DNA of 34,295 bases from Clostridia bacterium (GCA_024403065.1 JAKSSM010000003.1:1-34295), one strand, 5' to 3'; numbered from the stretch's first letter, positions 7,940 to 16,220 are shown. Numbers and translations are program-made. The notes: a model not told the origin generated them from the sequence alone.

Positions 7940-8296
7940 TTATTCATATTTTGAAAGAATCTTTTCTACAGTTTTACCTTTTGCAAGCTCATCAACAAGC
8001 TTATCAAGGTATCTTATTTCCTGCATAAGCGGTTCTGTAATCTCTTCAATCTTTACACCACAGATACTCCCCTTGATATTCTTTCTTTTCTCATTTAATA
8101 CTGGAGCATCAAGAAAGAAATCACCATATGTGGTTTCGCTTGTAAGTAAAGATTCAAGTTGTTCCTTACTGTAGCCTGTAAGCCAGGTAGTAAGTTTATA
8201 TACTTCTTCTATAGTCTTTCCCTTTCGTTCAGCCTTTTTTATAAGCATTGGATAGACATTTCTAAAAAGCATTCCGTATACTTTCTGATTATCCAT
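7940..8296 (-). CDS. DUF2200 family protein
   Basis: 118 residues from the ATG at 8296; a GTG at 8308, overlapping the nucleosidase stop, is an alternative start. Sequence landmarks KVYGMLFRNVYPMLIKKAER, WLTGYS and CGVKIEEITEPLMQEIRYLD match the DUF2200 family, small soluble proteins of unknown function found widely in bacteria. It is the last gene of a long minus-strand operon that begins with glycosyltransferases, directly abutting the nucleosidase gene, so translation is likely coupled. Nothing in the sequence points to an enzymatic role. Confidence 0.82.
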   Translation of the reverse strand: MDNQKVYGMLFRNVYPMLIKKAERKGKTIEEVYKLTTWLTGYSKEQLESLLTSETTYGDFFLDAPVLNEKRKNIKGSICGVKIEEITEPLMQEIRYLDKLVDELAKGKTVEKILSKYE

Positions 8297-8301
8297 TTCT
8301 G

Positions 8302-8991
8302 TTACCACTTGCCGTTTTCAATAATCTTAAGAAGCATACTGAAGCATGCTGTTGCTGCCTCATGCACCATCTTGCCGAATTCTTCAGCGCCACCAGTAAC
8401 GCTATCTGATACTCCCTTTACAAGAAGCGCTGGAACAGAATTTCTCTTTGCAGTAATAAGGATTCCTGCTGCCTCCATTTCACAGATTTCAGCATTCCAC
8501 ATCTCATGCATTTCGTTTTTCTTTTCGCTTCCATCAACAAACTTGTCTCCGGATGCACATGTTACAAACTTTACACCAGGTACAGCTTCTTTTGCGATTT
8601 CAAGAATCTTTTCATCAACCCTGATATATATGTCAGGATTTCCAAGATACTGACCAGGAACAATTCCCTCATCAACAGTTGATGTATCAATATCATAATG
8701 AACAACTCTGTCAACAACTACAGTGCTGTTTAATGCCATTTCAGGAACGAGTCCTCCGCATACACCAAAGTTTACAATAAGTTCAACTTCATATTTTGTA
8801 ATGAGAAGCTGTGTTGTTGATGCTGCAGAAAGTTCTCCCGCTCCACTTTGACATACAAAGAGCTCATTGTCATTTATTCTGTATCTGAATACTCTGTAGC
8901 CTGGAATTTCATCAACTCCAAGTGGTTCGCCACATGTTCTGATAAGTGCATCAATTTCACGTCTTATTGCGACGATCATTCCGATTTTCAT
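8302..8991 (-). CDS. mtnN: 5'-methylthioadenosine/S-adenosylhomocysteine nucleosidase
   Basis: 229 residues, ATG preceded by AAGGAA. The phosphorylase/nucleosidase fold is shown by GMIVAIRREIDAL, the base-proximal VNFGVCGG, the ribose-binding EMEAAGI and the catalytic-Asp region VKGVSDS. The enzyme cleaves adenine from methylthioadenosine and S-adenosylhomocysteine in the cytosol, recycling by-products of methylation and polyamine or quorum-signal synthesis. The family also holds related nucleosidases (futalosine, purine), so the substrate is probable, not proven. Its place downstream of polysaccharide genes is probably operon extension rather than pathway membership. Confidence 0.87.
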   Translation of the reverse strand: MKIGMIVAIRREIDALIRTCGEPLGVDEIPGYRVFRYRINDNELFVCQSGAGELSAASTTQLLITKYEVELIVNFGVCGGLVPEMALNSTVVVDRVVHYDIDTSTVDEGIVPGQYLGNPDIYIRVDEKILEIAKEAVPGVKFVTCASGDKFVDGSEKKNEMHEMWNAEICEMEAAGILITAKRNSVPALLVKGVSDSVTGGAEEFGKMVHEAATACFSMLLKIIENGKW

Positions 8992-9009
8992 AGCAGGTTA
9001 TTCCTTTCT

Positions 9010-9927
9010 TTAAGTCAACGGAAGAATCACATCTTTACCAAGATATTCATCTCCACCATTTATTCTTGTGAAGAATCCACTGTCCGAATAGAATGTGTAT
9101 TCTCCGAAATATATCTTTCCATCCACATTGTACAGGTCGATTCTTACATGTGGAAATTCAGATGAGAGCTTTTCAGCAATCGCTTTCATCTCATCGAAGT
9201 TTGAAGGTAGCTTTATTTTCTCGCCCGCTTCAATTGCTTTTACACAGTCAGGATTGAACGGAAGAATTTCACCCTTCATATTCATATGGATATTTCTGTG
9301 ATTGTCACTTAAGCGGTTAAGACATACAAGAAGGTGTGTTGCTTTTCCCTGATTGCAATAGAACTTGTAGTCAGTGAGGTTCCCTCCTGAATCCTCCATA
9401 TACTTTTCACAGACTATTTTTCTTGGAACATCCCTGTAGCTCCATTCACGTCCAACAAGATAGTAGTCTTCCTTAAGTGCAGCTCTAAGATCACGTCTTA
9501 CCTTCTTTACGTTAAGACTGCTTTTATCTTTACAGATATACATACCACGTCCAGAATTATGGTTGCATTTAAGGACAAATCTTTCAGGAAGGGTATCAAA
9601 ATCAATCTGATCAGGACTGTCATATACTCCATGGAGTGGAATAACATACTCTTCTCCAAGTACCTTCTTAATATGTTCCTTTACAAGATACTTGTCGCAG
9701 TACACCGTCATCTTCGGATCTCTCATATTAAGCTTAATCCACTGAATCTTTTCAGTGAATTTAACTGGATTAGAAAGGTCTGGATACACACCAAAATGAG
9801 CCCTGTACTTCTCTTTTACATATGTCTCATCATCCATATGTCTGTAGAAGCCAAGATTGGAATTTACTATCCATCTGTAGTTTCTGTCAGACAGATACTT
9901 TCTGCCCTTCTCTACTATCCCATCTAT
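9010..9927 (-). CDS. TupA-like ATP-grasp protein, paralog 1 (apparent ATA start)
   Basis: 305 residues if started at the ATA at 9927; the first canonical codon is ATG at 9837 (275 residues). The upstream 30 codons are real coding sequence: they encode KYLSDRNYRWIVNSNLGFY, nearly the same as the N-terminus of paralog 2. A ribosome site GGTGAGG lies five bases before the ATA, 16 bases after the previous stop. The body has FVLKCNHNSGRGMYICKDKS (ATP-grasp nucleotide loop), KIVCEKYMED, DYKFYCNQGKA and FPHVRIDLYNVDGKIYFGEYTF (metal/ATP site), the TupA-type ATP-grasp pattern found in cell-wall and capsule loci, where members are annotated as teichuronopeptide- or polysaccharide-modifying ligases. 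The amino donor and acceptor are unknown. Confidence 0.85.
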   Translation of the reverse strand: MDGIVEKGRKYLSDRNYRWIVNSNLGFYRHMDDETYVKEKYRAHFGVYPDLSNPVKFTEKIQWIKLNMRDPKMTVYCDKYLVKEHIKKVLGEEYVIPLHGVYDSPDQIDFDTLPERFVLKCNHNSGRGMYICKDKSSLNVKKVRRDLRAALKEDYYLVGREWSYRDVPRKIVCEKYMEDSGGNLTDYKFYCNQGKATHLLVCLNRLSDNHRNIHMNMKGEILPFNPDCVKAIEAGEKIKLPSNFDEMKAIAEKLSSEFPHVRIDLYNVDGKIYFGEYTFYSDSGFFTRINGGDEYLGKDVILPLT

Positions 9928-9943
9928 GTGTTCCTCACCTATA

Positions 9944-10864
9944 TTATTTCATCTTTTCAGGAAGGATAAGGTCACTTCCCATAAAGTCATCTCCACCATT
10001 AAGCCATCTGAAATATCCACTGTCAGAATAGAATGTGAATTCTCCAAAGTAAATCCTTCCGTCTACATCATACATATCCATTCTTACATGAGGAAATCCC
10101 TGAGAAAGTTTTTCTGCGATACTTTTCATTTCTTCATAGTTTTCTGGAACAGGAACGGTAAGGCCATCTTCTATTGCCTTTTCGCATGAAGAGTTGTATG
10201 GCATGATCTCCCAGTTTTCACTCATATGAAGATTTTTGTGAGTACTTTTGAATCGGTCAAAGCAAATAAGGGTGTCCTTTGCCTTACCATGGTTACAGTA
10301 GAACTTGTAATCATTGAACTCACCATTTGAATCTTCCATATATTCTTCGCATATTATCTTTCTTGGAACATTCTTATAGCACCATTCACGTCCAGTAAGG
10401 AAATAGTCCTCTTTAAGTCCTTTTCTTAATCCGGCCTTCACCTTTTCAACGTCCATTTTTGACTTATCTTTACAGATATACATGCCCTTTCCTGAATTGT
10501 GATTGCATTTAAGAACAAACCTGTCTGGAAGTGCATCAAAATCAATTTCATCAGGACTGTCATATACACCAAGAAGTGGAATAAGATATTCTTCACCTAT
10601 TACTTCCTTTATGTAGTCTCTTACAAGATACTTGTCACAGCAGACTGTCATCTTTGGATTATGATAATAGAGCTTAAGCCACTGGAGCTTTTCAACATAT
10701 CCCTTTGGGTTCTCAAGGTCAGGATAAACTCCGAAACAGGCTCTGTATTTCTCCTTTACATATTTTTCATCATCCATACTGTTATAGAAACCGAGATTGG
10801 AATTTACAATCCATCTGTAGTCTCTGTCAGTAACATATTTGATTCCTTTTTTAAGAATATTCAA
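9944..10864 (-). CDS. TupA-like ATP-grasp protein, paralog 2
   Basis: 306 residues, starting with TTG at 10864 behind AGGAG; the codon overlaps nothing and the N-terminus matches paralog 1, which supports this start over the internal Met30. The two neighbours are clearly a tandem duplication: VKEKYRACFGVYPDLENP, FVLKCNHNSGKGMYICKDKS, DYKFYCNHGKAKDT and FPHVRMDMYDVDGRIYFGEF recur with modest changes. The ATP-grasp fold joins a carboxylate to an amine or other nucleophile at the cost of ATP; in polysaccharide loci this would decorate a uronic acid with an amino acid or peptide. That fits the Ugd and uronate epimerase nearby, but is inference. It follows the flippase by six bases. Confidence 0.87.
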   Translation of the reverse strand: MNILKKGIKYVTDRDYRWIVNSNLGFYNSMDDEKYVKEKYRACFGVYPDLENPKGYVEKLQWLKLYYHNPKMTVCCDKYLVRDYIKEVIGEEYLIPLLGVYDSPDEIDFDALPDRFVLKCNHNSGKGMYICKDKSKMDVEKVKAGLRKGLKEDYFLTGREWCYKNVPRKIICEEYMEDSNGEFNDYKFYCNHGKAKDTLICFDRFKSTHKNLHMSENWEIMPYNSSCEKAIEDGLTVPVPENYEEMKSIAEKLSQGFPHVRMDMYDVDGRIYFGEFTFYSDSGYFRWLNGGDDFMGSDLILPEKMK

Positions 10865-10870
10865 TTTTAT

Positions 10871-12361
10871 TTATCTCCTAAAGACTTTTTTAAGCAAAGT
10901 CTTTACCATTCCCGGATAGAAAACAAGATTCACAATAAGCATAATGAATAGTGTGGTAAATGCTACAGGGAAGCCTGTAAGTACCCACTGAAGATATCCA
11001 TCAACTATGTGTGCGAAACGTCCTGCAATATTATAAATAAGGACAAATGTAAGGATATCTACACCCATCTGCTTTAAGAAGGCGCTGTATGGTCTTCCCA
11101 TCATATCTTTTGATACATAATATGCAAGCCAGCATGTATGGAATGTCATGGAGCATATTGTTCCAATGGCAACCCCGATAAGGCCAAGGAAGTTTACACA
11201 TGAAACTGATACAACAACATTTATTGCTGCAGCCAAAATATATGCGCCCTTTGTCTCCTTGTACTTTCCACCTGCAAGAACTGTAATATTGTATGGAAGT
11301 CTCAAGCAGTGGATTCCATGGGCAATGGTAAGAAGCAGTGCAAAGAGTGGCTGATTGTAGTTGGCATCAACAATTCCCTCTGTATATACCATTACGAATG
11401 GAAGAATTAAAACAGCTGCACATCCGAAGAAGAAAAGTGTAACTGAATGAAGAAGCCACTCAGTCCAGCTGAATACGCTGTTAAGTGTATCTATTTCCTT
11501 CTTTGCCCATAGTTCTCCAAGAAGCGACTGTACACCACCTGTAAGTGCTGTAAGAAGCTGCTTTAATCCATTTTCAACAAGATAGTAAACGGAATATATT
11601 GATACATTTGCAAATGTTGAAAATACAGTCAGTACAATATGGTCAGTTCCATCAATCAGAATTGATGCGAGGTGCTGTGCAACTCCATCCCATTTCTGCT
11701 TGATTGGTTCTCCTTCAAACTCGATCTTTCTATCAATAGTATAATGTCTGTCAACATAGATACGGAGTACCAGTGGACGAACTGCATATATAAGGGATGT
11801 AGCAAGCTTCACAATCTGAATCGGAGCATTAAGCCTTATAAGTACTACACAGGAGAGAGTATTTGCAATTGAAAGCACAATGTGACAGATATTCTGAACA
11901 TAGCCTCTCTGATCTGCAGAAAGAAGAATACGTTCAGCAAGTCCGAAATAGTACTGTGCAAAGGTACTTATACTCATTGCAACAATGAGTGTTCCTGTAT
12001 AAATAAATCCGAATTCACTGTTTGAAATAAAAGGATAGATGAAGAAAAGAACAACAACATATCCAAGAAGGATATTTCCGATTTTTCTGAAGAATCTGTG
12101 ACCGGAAACGAACATCTTTGATATTTCTTCATTATCATGGTCTGCAAGAGGTTTGTAGAGTGATGACTGAAGTACTGTTCCAACTCCGAATTCCATAAAT
12201 GTAACTATGGACAGGAACTGGGTAATTGAATTTACCAGCCCGTTTACATCCGAACCGAAGTGTCCAAGAATAAGGCGTGGCACAATAAAACCGCAGATGA
12301 TTACAGTTATCTGCAGCACAAATGATGAAATTGTATTCTTTGCCAGCTTTTTCTTTCTCAT
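10871..12361 (-). CDS. Wzx-like polysaccharide/lipid-linked oligosaccharide flippase
   Basis: 496 residues with about 12-14 hydrophobic segments along the whole chain, starting RKKKLAKNTISSFVLQITVI followed by GFIVPRLILGHFGSDVNGLV, the usual opening of the MATE/PST polysaccharide flippase superfamily. Such proteins move undecaprenyl-diphosphate-linked glycans across the cytoplasmic membrane. The start ATG has AGGA eight bases upstream, inside the end of the preceding glycosyltransferase gene (3-base gap), so the two are tightly coupled. It is the only export protein in the region; no Wzy-type polymerase or ABC exporter is visible, so the glycan may be short or polymerised by an enzyme encoded elsewhere. 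Confidence 0.88.
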   Translation of the reverse strand: MRKKKLAKNTISSFVLQITVIICGFIVPRLILGHFGSDVNGLVNSITQFLSIVTFMEFGVGTVLQSSLYKPLADHDNEEISKMFVSGHRFFRKIGNILLGYVVVLFFIYPFISNSEFGFIYTGTLIVAMSISTFAQYYFGLAERILLSADQRGYVQNICHIVLSIANTLSCVVLIRLNAPIQIVKLATSLIYAVRPLVLRIYVDRHYTIDRKIEFEGEPIKQKWDGVAQHLASILIDGTDHIVLTVFSTFANVSIYSVYYLVENGLKQLLTALTGGVQSLLGELWAKKEIDTLNSVFSWTEWLLHSVTLFFFGCAAVLILPFVMVYTEGIVDANYNQPLFALLLTIAHGIHCLRLPYNITVLAGGKYKETKGAYILAAAINVVVSVSCVNFLGLIGVAIGTICSMTFHTCWLAYYVSKDMMGRPYSAFLKQMGVDILTFVLIYNIAGRFAHIVDGYLQWVLTGFPVAFTTLFIMLIVNLVFYPGMVKTLLKKVFRR

Positions 12362-12364
12362 GCT

Positions 12365-13477
12365 TTAATCCTGGAATATATATTTTTTGAGGAGTTCACA
12401 GGCAACTTCAATATCGTATCCTGCCTTTCTGAAGTCCTCTTTTGTATCTTTTCTTTCTTCTGAAACCTTTTCAAGCGCTTTCTCTGCCCAGAAAACCCTG
12501 TCTCCTAACGGAAGATATGTAAGGAGGCCTGTAATATCAGCCTCTTTTGTAATTGTATCTGAAAGAACAACAGGAAGTCCTGATGCCTGCGCTTCAATTA
12601 CTGTATTAGGCATTCCTTCATAGAATGATGGGAATACAAAGAGATCCATTGCTGAAAGTATCTTTTTCACATCTGGTCTTACGCCAAGGAAATGAGTGCA
12701 GTCATCAATCTTAAGAGTCTTTGCATACTTCTTCATTGCCTCTTCATCAGCACCAGTTCCTGTAAGGATAAGGTGTGCATCAGGTCTTTTCTTCTTTATT
12801 TCACTGAAAACTTCAAGAAGGAATGAGTGATTCTTCTGTGGAACAAACCGTCCTATATGACCAACTGCAAGTGCATCAGATGGAATATTGAGATACTCTC
12901 TCAATTCGTCTCTTTTCTCTTCTGAAAATGAATACTCATCATAGTCAAGACCATTAGGAAGAATATGAACTTCTCCATTCATATATGCCTCTTCACCAAA
13001 GGTATACTTTCCCGCAAGATCAGATGGAGCAAGCTTCACATCAACATACTTTGCATATAAATTTCTTCCCATGCGGTTAAGGAATTCTGTCTTCTTTCCG
13101 CCACCATCACTGGAATTGCTTGAACGGGCTGCTGTAACCTTTGCTCCTGCCTTCTTTGCAATCTTTAAATCCATAAGGCCAAGACCGTTTGATGTGATAC
13201 GGAGCACATATTCGTAGCCGTTTTTCTTTATGACTTTTCTCAGTGCTCTTCTGAATGCAAAGAGGTCCTTTGACTTAGGAGGGATATAGTAGATTTTTCC
13301 ACCAAGTTCCTTTATCTCCTTGTCATAGACTCCTTTTCTGTTTTCATTTACACCGAAGTCAATTCTGTATTTTGTTCTGTCAATTTTTCTGAGGAGCTTC
13401 ATCATATATGTTTCAGCTCCCCCAGCATCCATGATGCTTACAAGACATAAAAGTCTTTTAATCTTAGGTCTTCCCAT
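12365..13477 (-). CDS. GT4-family glycosyltransferase
   Basis: 370 residues, GT-B fold. The N-terminal SIMDAGGAETYMMKLL is the usual acceptor-domain glycine loop; the C-terminal domain has VGHIGRFVPQKNHSFLLEVF and LFVFPSFYEGMPNTVIEAQA, in which the E-x7-E pair binds the nucleotide-sugar donor. The retaining GT4 family transfers hexoses or amino sugars to lipid-linked glycans in the cytosol. The start ATG lies three bases after the preceding stop, with no clear ribosome site, so it probably depends on translational coupling to the gene at 13481. A loss of translation there (see the poly-A tract) would therefore reduce this protein too. Confidence 0.88.
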   Translation of the reverse strand: MGRPKIKRLLCLVSIMDAGGAETYMMKLLRKIDRTKYRIDFGVNENRKGVYDKEIKELGGKIYYIPPKSKDLFAFRRALRKVIKKNGYEYVLRITSNGLGLMDLKIAKKAGAKVTAARSSNSSDGGGKKTEFLNRMGRNLYAKYVDVKLAPSDLAGKYTFGEEAYMNGEVHILPNGLDYDEYSFSEEKRDELREYLNIPSDALAVGHIGRFVPQKNHSFLLEVFSEIKKKRPDAHLILTGTGADEEAMKKYAKTLKIDDCTHFLGVRPDVKKILSAMDLFVFPSFYEGMPNTVIEAQASGLPVVLSDTITKEADITGLLTYLPLGDRVFWAEKALEKVSEERKDTKEDFRKAGYDIEVACELLKKYIFQD

Positions 13478-13480
13478 TTT

Positions 13481-14512
13481 CTACGCCAGTTCTATAAGTT
13501 CATCAAGTATTTCAGGTCTGAAGGATTCTGCCTTTTTAAGACAGTTCTTCTTAAGTGAAATAACCATATCTGTATTATCCTTTATCATACGGAGTTTTTC
13601 TTTCAATTCCTCCACATTTCCTGTTTCATAACCAATTCCGGTAATGCCATCATCAATTACATCGCTGAAACTGTTCCATCTGGATGAAAGAACTGGAACA
13701 CCAGAACAGTATGCATCAATTATTGTTCCAGGGACACCTTCACCAGGATATCTTGTAGGGAATGCAAGAAGGAAATATCTGCTTACTGTTTCCACGCTTT
13801 TCCTGGAATCAATCATTCCCATATAGTTTACGGCATCTCCTGCCTTTTCTATCATTTCAGTGAACTCTTCTCTGTAGCCTTCTTCTATCTGTCCATAGAT
13901 ATCAAGAGTATATATGGTTTCTCCTGCTTCACGGTTTACTGCAGTTACTGCTTCTGTAATATCATCAAGGCCCTTAAGCTTTGTTACACGGGAGAATGTA
14001 CATATTTTAAGCGGAAGTGAATATTCTGTTTCAAGGTCTTCCTCTTTAAGAATCTCAATATCCTTTGTATTTGGAATTACCTTCAGATTTGTAAAGCCCT
14101 GTTCAAGAAGAGCCTTCTTCATGGTCTCTGTTTCAGGATAGATTGCATCAAGTTTCTTTAAGGTATTTCTTAATACAGGCTTATTTCTGGTGAGCTCTGG
14201 AAGCCAGGCACCGATTACACTGTAGTGAAGCTTCTTTTTAAAGAATCTGTTAAGTGCTACAAGGTAAAAAGGAAAGATTCTGACACTGTTCTGAGCTGGA
14301 AGTATAATTATATTGTCACATGTCCTAAGCATCCTGAAAAGGCCGGAAAGGCACTTTAAAAGGGCTTTCTTTCCACCATAGGTATCCAGTGTCATAACCT
14401 GGTCTTCCCCATAGACCTTCTTCATTTCAGCTGTGAGATTTTTTTTTTTTACATTCTGGCCATCGAGGAAAACCCTGTCTCCTCCAAAGTGGCCGCATAT
14501 TCCGATTTTCAT
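13481..14512 (-). CDS. GT4-family glycosyltransferase with an in-frame poly-A tract
   Basis: 343 residues from the ATG at 14512, chosen because a GGAG lies nine bases upstream; a GTG at 14527 would place the ribosome site inside the gene. The C-terminal domain has ICTFSRVTKLKGLDDITEAV and FPTRYPGEGVPGTIIDAYCS (donor-binding E-x7-D variant), typical of GT4. The N-terminal MKIGICGHFGGDRVFLDGQN is a glycine-rich acceptor loop. Codons 21-25 contain a run of 12 A (14450-14439 on this strand); gain or loss of one base gives a stop within about 10 codons. This is the first gene of the operon that includes the second GT4, the flippase and the ATP-grasp pair. The exact sugar is unknown. Confidence 0.87.
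   Translation of the reverse strand: MKIGICGHFGGDRVFLDGQNVKKKNLTAEMKKVYGEDQVMTLDTYGGKKALLKCLSGLFRMLRTCDNIIILPAQNSVRIFPFYLVALNRFFKKKLHYSVIGAWLPELTRNKPVLRNTLKKLDAIYPETETMKKALLEQGFTNLKVIPNTKDIEILKEEDLETEYSLPLKICTFSRVTKLKGLDDITEAVTAVNREAGETIYTLDIYGQIEEGYREEFTEMIEKAGDAVNYMGMIDSRKSVETVSRYFLLAFPTRYPGEGVPGTIIDAYCSGVPVLSSRWNSFSDVIDDGITGIGYETGNVEELKEKLRMIKDNTDMVISLKKNCLKKAESFRPEILDELIELA
14439..14450 (-). repeat. 12-base homopolymer (A on the coding strand)
   Basis: Twelve consecutive A on the coding strand inside the GT4 gene at 13481-14512. It is the longest mononucleotide run I saw in the window; other runs reach about seven. Length change by one base truncates the protein at roughly residue 30. 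Confidence 0.95.
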
Positions 14513-14542
14513 AAGCTTTTTCTCCACTACTTTAACCTTTAT

Positions 14543-14571
14543 ATTATACCATACCTTTATTTAAAAATGAA
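14543..14571 (-). promoter_or_regulatory. Sigma-A promoter of the glycosyltransferase/flippase operon
   Basis: On the minus strand: -35 TTCATT (14571-14566), 17-base spacer, -10 TATAAT (14548-14543) preceded by an extended TGG. It points into the gene starting at 14512. Confidence 0.75.
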
Positions 14572-14595
14572 AGAATGTTGCACGTCAGCATAAAT

Positions 14596-14610
14596 GCCAT
14601 TTAAAATGAC
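14596..14610. promoter_or_regulatory. Candidate operator palindrome between divergent promoters
   Basis: GCCATTTAAAATGAC fits GNCATTTNAAATGNC, a 15-base palindrome with one mismatched pair. It sits between the -35 elements of the two divergent promoters. A second inverted repeat, TATGAT-N7-ATCATA (14651-14669), overlaps the -10 of the dehydrogenase promoter. Either could be bound by the HTH that opens the dehydrogenase protein; this is inference. Confidence 0.5.
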
Positions 14611-14627
14611 ATATTTACCCAAAACAA

Positions 14628-14656
14628 TTGACACCATGCCTGTACACTGATATGAT
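14628..14656 (+). promoter_or_regulatory. Strong sigma-A promoter of the HTH-dehydrogenase gene
   Basis: Perfect -35 TTGACA (14628-14633), 17-base spacer and -10 TATGAT (14651-14656) with an extended TGA. It is the closest to full consensus among plus-strand promoters seen here, so some repression is plausible. Confidence 0.9.
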
Positions 14657-14699
14657 ATTGTTAATCATAACAGCATATGAAGCGCAATGAGGTATAAAT

Positions 14700-16172
14700 A
14701 TGAAGAAACTATCAAGAGAACTGCTCGTAAAAACAGTAGTTGAAAAGAGAAAAGAAAAGAAGATTACACAGGTAAAACTTGCGGAACTTACCGGTATCAA
14801 CCGTGGTATGATCGGAAGACTTGAAAATATGGACTACACACCAACCGTGGAACAGCTTGAAGCCCTTTCGGAAGTCCTTGATTTTGATATTACATCACTT
14901 TTCCTTCCGGAAAACAGCGGAAGAAGATGTGAGGAAAAGAGCTACAACATCGCAGTTGCAGGAACAGGCTATGTAGGACTTTCCATTGCAACACTCCTTT
15001 CCCAGCACAACCATGTAACTGCCGTTGATATCGTAAAAGAAAGAGTCGATATGGTTAACAGCAGAATTTCAACAGTTCAGGATGACTATATCGAAATGTA
15101 CTTAAGAGAAAAGTGCCTGGACCTTTCTGCAACTCTTGACTGGAAGAAGGCTTATTCTGACGCCGACTTCGTTGTAATTGCTGCTCCAACAAACTATGAT
15201 TCAAAGAGAAACTTCTTCGACACATCTGCAGTTGAAAGTGTAATTGAAGAAGTCCTCAGTGTAAATCCAGATGCCATGATGGTTATAAAGTCAACCATCC
15301 CTGTAGGATATACTGAATCAGTAAGAGAGAAATACAATACAAAGAACATCATCTTCAGCCCTGAGTTTTTAAGAGAATCCAAGGCACTTTATGACAATCT
15401 CTACCCAAGCCGTATTATCGTATCATATGATACTGAAACAGAGGAAAAGGCCCATATATTTGCAAACCTTCTTAAGGATGGTGCAATAAAGAAGGATATT
15501 GATGTCCTCTTCATGGGGTCCACCGAAGCAGAAGCTGTAAAGCTTTTTGCAAACACATATCTGGCCCTCCGTGTATCATACTTCAATGAACTTGATACCT
15601 ATGCAGAAACAAAGGGACTTGATACTCAGGAGATTATAAACGGTGTATGTTTAGACCCTAGAATCGGCTCACACTACAACAATCCATCCTTCGGTTACGG
15701 AGGATACTGCCTTCCAAAGGATACAAAGCAGCTCCTTGCAAACTTTGAAAACGTACCTGAAAATCTCATCAAAGCCATTGTTGAAAGCAACCGTACAAGA
15801 AAGGATTTCATAGCAGATCAGGTTTTAACCATGGCTGGATACTATGACTATCATGACAAGGGTGACTATTCACCATCTGAAGAAAAGGAATGTGTAATTG
15901 GTGTCTACCGTCTCACTATGAAATCAAACTCCGATAACTTCAGACAGTCATCAGTTCAGGGCGTAATGAAGAGAATAAAGGCTAAAGGTGCAAAGGTTAT
16001 CATCTACGAACCAACTTTAAATGATGGAGAGACCTTCTTCGGTTCCCTTGTTGTAAATGACCTCAAGAAGTTCAAGAAGAAGAGCCAGGCAATTATTGCA
16101 AACCGCTATGATGAATGCCTTGATGATGTAAAAGACAAGGTATATACAAGAGACATATTCAAAAGAGACTAA
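14700..16172 (+). CDS. UDP-glucose 6-dehydrogenase fused to an N-terminal XRE-type HTH
   Basis: 490 residues, roughly 80 more than the usual short Ugd. Residues 9-68 form an XRE/Cro-type HTH ([20 protein letters not shown], then [14 protein letters not shown]). From residue 82 the chain is an E. coli-Ugd-type dehydrogenase: NAD loop GTGYVG (88-93), [18 protein letters not shown], the catalytic Lys281 in [12 protein letters not shown] and the nucleophile Cys337 in [12 protein letters not shown]. It would oxidise UDP-glucose to UDP-glucuronate with two NAD+, supplying the uronate epimerase at 6059. The HTH suggests an enzyme that also regulates its own divergent promoter region. GAGG lies seven bases before the ATG, and the fusion is in frame with no sign of sequencing error: one promoter, one start, a coherent reading frame. 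Confidence 0.92.
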   Translation: MKKLSRELLVKTVVEKRKEKKITQVKLAELTGINRGMIGRLENMDYTPTVEQLEALSEVLDFDITSLFLPENSGRRCEEKSYNIAVAGTGYVGLSIATLLSQHNHVTAVDIVKERVDMVNSRISTVQDDYIEMYLREKCLDLSATLDWKKAYSDADFVVIAAPTNYDSKRNFFDTSAVESVIEEVLSVNPDAMMVIKSTIPVGYTESVREKYNTKNIIFSPEFLRESKALYDNLYPSRIIVSYDTETEEKAHIFANLLKDGAIKKDIDVLFMGSTEAEAVKLFANTYLALRVSYFNELDTYAETKGLDTQEIINGVCLDPRIGSHYNNPSFGYGGYCLPKDTKQLLANFENVPENLIKAIVESNRTRKDFIADQVLTMAGYYDYHDKGDYSPSEEKECVIGVYRLTMKSNSDNFRQSSVQGVMKRIKAKGAKVIIYEPTLNDGETFFGSLVVNDLKKFKKKSQAIIANRYDECLDDVKDKVYTRDIFKRD

Positions 16173-16177
16173 TAGAA

Positions 16178-16203
16178 AAAGCCTGAGCATGCGCTCAGGC
16201 TTT
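16178..16203. terminator. Bidirectional terminator after the dehydrogenase gene
   Basis: An 11-bp stem AAAGCCTGAGC / GCTCAGGCTTT with loop ATGC. The minus strand has five T after the stem, serving the GT2 gene; the plus strand has three. Confidence 0.9.
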
Positions 16204-16220
16204 GATGTTATATTCAGTAT

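Noticed and set aside
8159-8653. 164-residue plus-strand frame opposite the nucleosidase gene
   Set aside because: Shadow of the DUF2200 and nucleosidase genes, Phe/Ser/Ile-rich as antisense frames usually are.
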